Position numbers and translations under genes: made by a program. 64,000 nucleotides of DNA, taken from the NCBI RefSeq assembly GCF_003150675.1, contig NZ_QGGB01000002.1, positions 248,001 to 312,000 on the forward strand, written 5' to 3'. Under the pieces are notes generated by a model. It was not told where the DNA came from. It did not search any database and saw only the letters and a program-made list of their open reading frames with translations. Positions within the stretch are counted from its first letter, which is position 1, and the number at the start of each line of letters is the position of its first letter. Source of the stretch: Rhodohalobacter mucosus. GTDB lineage: Bacteria > Bacteroidota > Rhodothermia > Balneolales > Balneolaceae. Positions 61,233 to 64,000 of the stretch are shown piece after piece.

Positions 61233-62936
61233 ATGAAAATGAATATCAAGGCACTTACCCTGTTTTTCGGGTTATTTCTCATAACCATGGCCTCACACCT
61301 GTCAGCTCAGTCGGGCTCCGCTGATACTGATGAGAAGGCTTTGGCGATGGAGTACTTTATTCAGGGGATCACCGATTTTGAAAATGAGGACTACGAACAG
61401 GCGCTGGATAATCTGACGGCAGCCCATGTACGATTATCAACCGACCCCGGAATCAACTATGCCCTTTCGGATGTGTATCTTGCAATGGGCGATTACAGTA
61501 ACGCAGCCTATTATGGGCGTCTTGCCGCCGAAGCGGACCCTGAAAACAAGTGGTATCATCTGCAGCTGGCAGAAATCCACCGGCGGTCGGGGCGTAACAC
61601 AGCCGCTATCGAAACACTCGACAACGCTCTCCGCTATCATCCGCGGGATCTGGACCTCCTGTTCATGAAGGCTGAAAGCTATGTAGAGTTTGGTAAACTG
61701 CTTCAGGCTAACGGTGTGCTCGATCAGATTCTGGAGATTACCGGGAGTGATTTTGAGATCCATCTCCGAAAATTCCGAAATTACAATGCCCTTGGAATGA
61801 ATGAAGAAGCTCTCACTGAGCTGGAAGCCATGCGTGAGCTGAATCCGGGTAATTTATCTACTCTGCAAACAATCAGTCAGCTTTACCTGGAGCTTGGCGA
61901 TGAAGACTCTGCACGCAATACCCTTATTGAGGCACGCGAAAGGAACCCCCGTGATCCGCAAACCCTGATACTGCTGGCGGAAATCTACATTAACAACCGG
62001 GAGTGGGAGAATCTTGGCGACACCTTTGTTTCCATTTTGGGGGATCCGCTGATCTATCCAACCCAAAAAATGGAGCTGGTTCGCTTTATCTATTCGCAGC
62101 ATACCCAAAATCCGGAAATCGAAACCCTCGCAGAGCAGACCAGTTCCGTTATTCTGGCTTTCAGCCGCAATGAACCGGAATACACACCCGCACAGCTCAT
62201 TGCCGCCGAGTTCTTTATTCAGCGGGGCGAATCGGAACTGGCACTGGAAACACTTGAACGGGTTACAACAAGTGCACCCGATGAACAGGATGCCTGGGCT
62301 CAAAGGCTTCAGCTGCTTTTTTCACTTGAACGGTATGATGACATAATAAATCTGGAAGACCAGGCGGCTGAGCACGCTCCAAACAACGCCTTTGCAGGGT
62401 TTTTTACAGGGCTTGCATTTCTTGTGACCGATCGCTTTGAAAAAGCTGAATACTGGCTTGAAAAAGCGGCCATGCAGCCCGGGCGAAGAAACTTCAGATC
62501 ATTGGTTTACAGCAGTCTGGGCGATGCCAGACATGAACTTAATGAATGGAGTGCTTCGAAAGAGGCCTATGAGATGGCGCTGCGCCTTGACCCCGATAAC
62601 CACGGGGCAAAAAATAATTATGCTTATCACCTTTCACTGCGTGATGAACGTCTTGATTATGCGATGGATCTGGCGGAAGAAGCTACAACTGCAGAACCGG
62701 ATAACGCCGCCTACCTGGATACCCTTGGATGGATACATTTCAAAAAAGGGAACTACGAGGAAGCACGGCGGTATATAGAGCAGGCTGTTGAAACAGGCAA
62801 TGCAGGCGTTGACGTGCTTGAGCACTTAGGTGATGTGTATGATGCTTTGGGTGACCCGGAGAATGCCAGAATCTGGTGGCAAAAGGCGCTGGACGCTGAC
62901 CCGGAAAGACAATATTTAGAAGAAAAAATTCAGTAA
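61233..62936 (+). CDS. Exported TPR protein
   Basis: About 567 residues from the ATG at 61233; a TTG 18 bp upstream is less likely. A signal peptide (residues about 1-26, ending LSAQSG) is followed by roughly 12-14 tetratricopeptide repeats, for example YFIQGITDFENEDYEQALDN near the start and AKNNYAYHLSLRDERLDYA near the end. Probably periplasmic or on the inner face of the outer membrane as a scaffold. The adjacent DUF4292 lipoprotein and EnvC-like genes suggest envelope or cell-wall assembly. Confidence 0.88.
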   Translation: MKMNIKALTLFFGLFLITMASHLSAQSGSADTDEKALAMEYFIQGITDFENEDYEQALDNLTAAHVRLSTDPGINYALSDVYLAMGDYSNAAYYGRLAAEADPENKWYHLQLAEIHRRSGRNTAAIETLDNALRYHPRDLDLLFMKAESYVEFGKLLQANGVLDQILEITGSDFEIHLRKFRNYNALGMNEEALTELEAMRELNPGNLSTLQTISQLYLELGDEDSARNTLIEARERNPRDPQTLILLAEIYINNREWENLGDTFVSILGDPLIYPTQKMELVRFIYSQHTQNPEIETLAEQTSSVILAFSRNEPEYTPAQLIAAEFFIQRGESELALETLERVTTSAPDEQDAWAQRLQLLFSLERYDDIINLEDQAAEHAPNNAFAGFFTGLAFLVTDRFEKAEYWLEKAAMQPGRRNFRSLVYSSLGDARHELNEWSASKEAYEMALRLDPDNHGAKNNYAYHLSLRDERLDYAMDLAEEATTAEPDNAAYLDTLGWIHFKKGNYEEARRYIEQAVETGNAGVDVLEHLGDVYDALGDPENARIWWQKALDADPERQYLEEKIQ

Positions 62937-63003
62937 CGGCTACAGTATCGGTAAACACCGGTATGAATCTTTTCCAAACAATGGACAGATAACCCCATCC
63001 ACT

Positions 63004-63765
63004 TTGATTTCTTTAAGGAAAAATACTTTTGTTCTGATTGTTCTTACCGTCCTGCTTGCAGGAGCCTGCAGTACGCAGCGAACGGTACTAAATGTGGAGG
63101 ATATGAATCCTTCGGACCTCAGCGGCAGTGAACTGGCAGAAATGGTTAACGATTACAGCGAGTCGCTGCTAACCATAACAGGCAGCGGACGGGCGATAGT
63201 GAGCGAGCCGGGAAACAGTGACCGGGTGACGCTTGAGTTTTTATCGAGCAGGGAAGCCAGCCTGATTACGGTACGAACGGGTGTGGGAATTGAAGGCGGG
63301 CAGATTCTGGTCGATTCCGATTCCCTTCTGGTCTACAACCGGGTTGACGGATATGCTGAAAAGGTATCCGTAAACCAAAGCAATCTTACAAGTATCGGGT
63401 CACTGGCGTCTCTCAATATGCTCAGCATGTTCAGCTATTCACTTCCCGCAGGTCAGGTAGACTATGTTTTTGAAGATGACTCCCGCTATTTGGCCATTCT
63501 GGAAGATGAAACAAGGGTAACGGTTATGAAAGGGAGCGGATTCGTAGAGTCGGTTCAGCAGCAGGATACCCGTGCAGCCTACAGCCGGATCGAGTATGAA
63601 GGCTATGCAGAGATTGATGCCTTTTATCTGCCACGAAAAATCACCATTTTTAGCCGTGACGGAAGCTCAAGGGCCACATTTCTGGTCCAGCGACTTGATG
63701 TAAACAACCCGCTTCCCGAACTTACGATCGACTTGCCAGAAAATACTCCAATCAGAAGGTTATGA
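63004..63765 (+). CDS. DUF4292 lipoprotein
   Basis: A 253-residue lipoprotein. The signal sequence runs from a TTG start at 63004 (no in-frame ATG fits) to the lipobox AGAC at Cys22. The mature protein is beta-rich, with SLLTITGSGRAIVSEPGN and SREASLITVRTGVGIEGGQ, like LolA/DUF4292 proteins; the end INNPLPE-type element (VNNPLPELTIDLPENT) is conserved in the family. It may handle lipids or lipoproteins in the periplasm. Its stop codon overlaps the ATG of the EnvC-like gene. Confidence 0.88.
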   Translation: MISLRKNTFVLIVLTVLLAGACSTQRTVLNVEDMNPSDLSGSELAEMVNDYSESLLTITGSGRAIVSEPGNSDRVTLEFLSSREASLITVRTGVGIEGGQILVDSDSLLVYNRVDGYAEKVSVNQSNLTSIGSLASLNMLSMFSYSLPAGQVDYVFEDDSRYLAILEDETRVTVMKGSGFVESVQQQDTRAAYSRIEYEGYAEIDAFYLPRKITIFSRDGSSRATFLVQRLDVNNPLPELTIDLPENTPIRRL

Positions 63766-64000
63766 TTTCGCGATCCGGACTCATCCTGATCTTACTATCG
63801 CTCATTGCAGCCCCAACTGTCCTCGCCCAGGGAAATGGCAGCTACGAGGAGCGCCGTGCTGAGCTTATCGAGCAGCAAAACACTACCAGGGAGCAGATCG
63901 AGAGCCTCCGCCAGCAAATTGAAACCTATACGGAGCGATTGGGTTTTGCAACGGAGCGTTATGAGCAAATGTATCAGCAGTATCTTGAACTCGAACGGGT
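63762..64000 (+). CDS. EnvC-like murein hydrolase activator, N-terminal part
   Basis: An open frame from the ATG at 63762 runs off the right edge; 79 complete codons are visible. A signal peptide (LILILLSLIAAPTVLAQ) is followed by a Gln/Glu-rich coiled coil (YEERRAELIEQQNTTREQIE), as in EnvC/M23 peptidase-family activators of amidases. The zinc peptidase domain would lie outside the window. The start overlaps the DUF4292 stop codon (ATGA), so the two are coupled. Confidence 0.75.
   Translation, partial: MISRSGLILILLSLIAAPTVLAQGNGSYEERRAELIEQQNTTREQIESLRQQIETYTERLGFATERYEQMYQQYLELER

Overview
The window looks like a chromosomal segment of a free-living Gram-negative bacterium of the Bacteroidota/FCB group. 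The order ileS - DksA-like gene with a degenerate zinc finger - lspA, the pairing of a DUF4292 lipoprotein with an EnvC-type peptidase, weak Shine-Dalgarno use, and intergenic palindromes of a type common in these phyla all fit. The giant lipoprotein, the acidic proteins and the sulfide/persulfide genes would suit a marine or saline member such as Balneolota. The phylum-level placement is inference; no rRNA is present.

Left part (1-30 kb) is an accessory, surface-oriented region. It has two paralogous lipoproteins (1-821 partial, 1440-2606) and a third, larger one fused to a von Willebrand A domain (12573-14405). All three carry a Cys...Gln-x-Ala-[Ile/Val]-Trp pattern that resembles the internal thioester domains of Gram-positive adhesins. 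Also here are wecB (UDP-GlcNAc 2-epimerase), a GxxExxY protein, a polytopic membrane protein and a vWA lipoprotein. An AT-rich two-gene cassette encodes two PLP enzymes and is bracketed by a duplicated 3' end of the vWA lipoprotein gene. A tRNA-Val(UAC) follows, then a 14.3-kb minus-strand gene for a 4770-residue lipoprotein built from about 44 Ig-like modules.

Middle part (30-37 kb) carries fatty-acid beta-oxidation genes (fadI-like thiolase, fadJ-like multifunctional enzyme), an SDR and a methyltransferase, then about 1 kb of inverted-repeat elements.

37-48.3 kb is a sulfur block. The minus strand carries SQR, two YeeE/YedE permeases, a persulfide-dioxygenase/rhodanese fusion, a SulP permease, an SLC13 permease, a rhodanese and a small ORF. 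The plus strand carries a divergent operon: GntR/UTRA regulator, DsrE-like protein, 33-residue membrane peptide, DUF2892 protein and an FAD oxidoreductase. Two matching 16-bp palindromes (44152-44167 and 45526-45541) lie in the yeeE promoter region and in the sqr/gntR divergent region. They suggest that this GntR protein controls sulfide oxidation.

48.3-64 kb is mostly housekeeping: yajC, a RibBA whose GTP cyclohydrolase II half has lost its zinc cysteines, purU, lspA, DksA-like, ileS, a low-molecular-weight phosphatase, an ECF sigma operon, a toxin-antitoxin pair, a fructosamine-kinase-like protein, a BtuF-like protein, a TPR protein, a DUF4292 lipoprotein and the start of an EnvC-like gene. 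At least seven copies of a palindromic repeat with GAACACACCCCT-type ends lie between genes.
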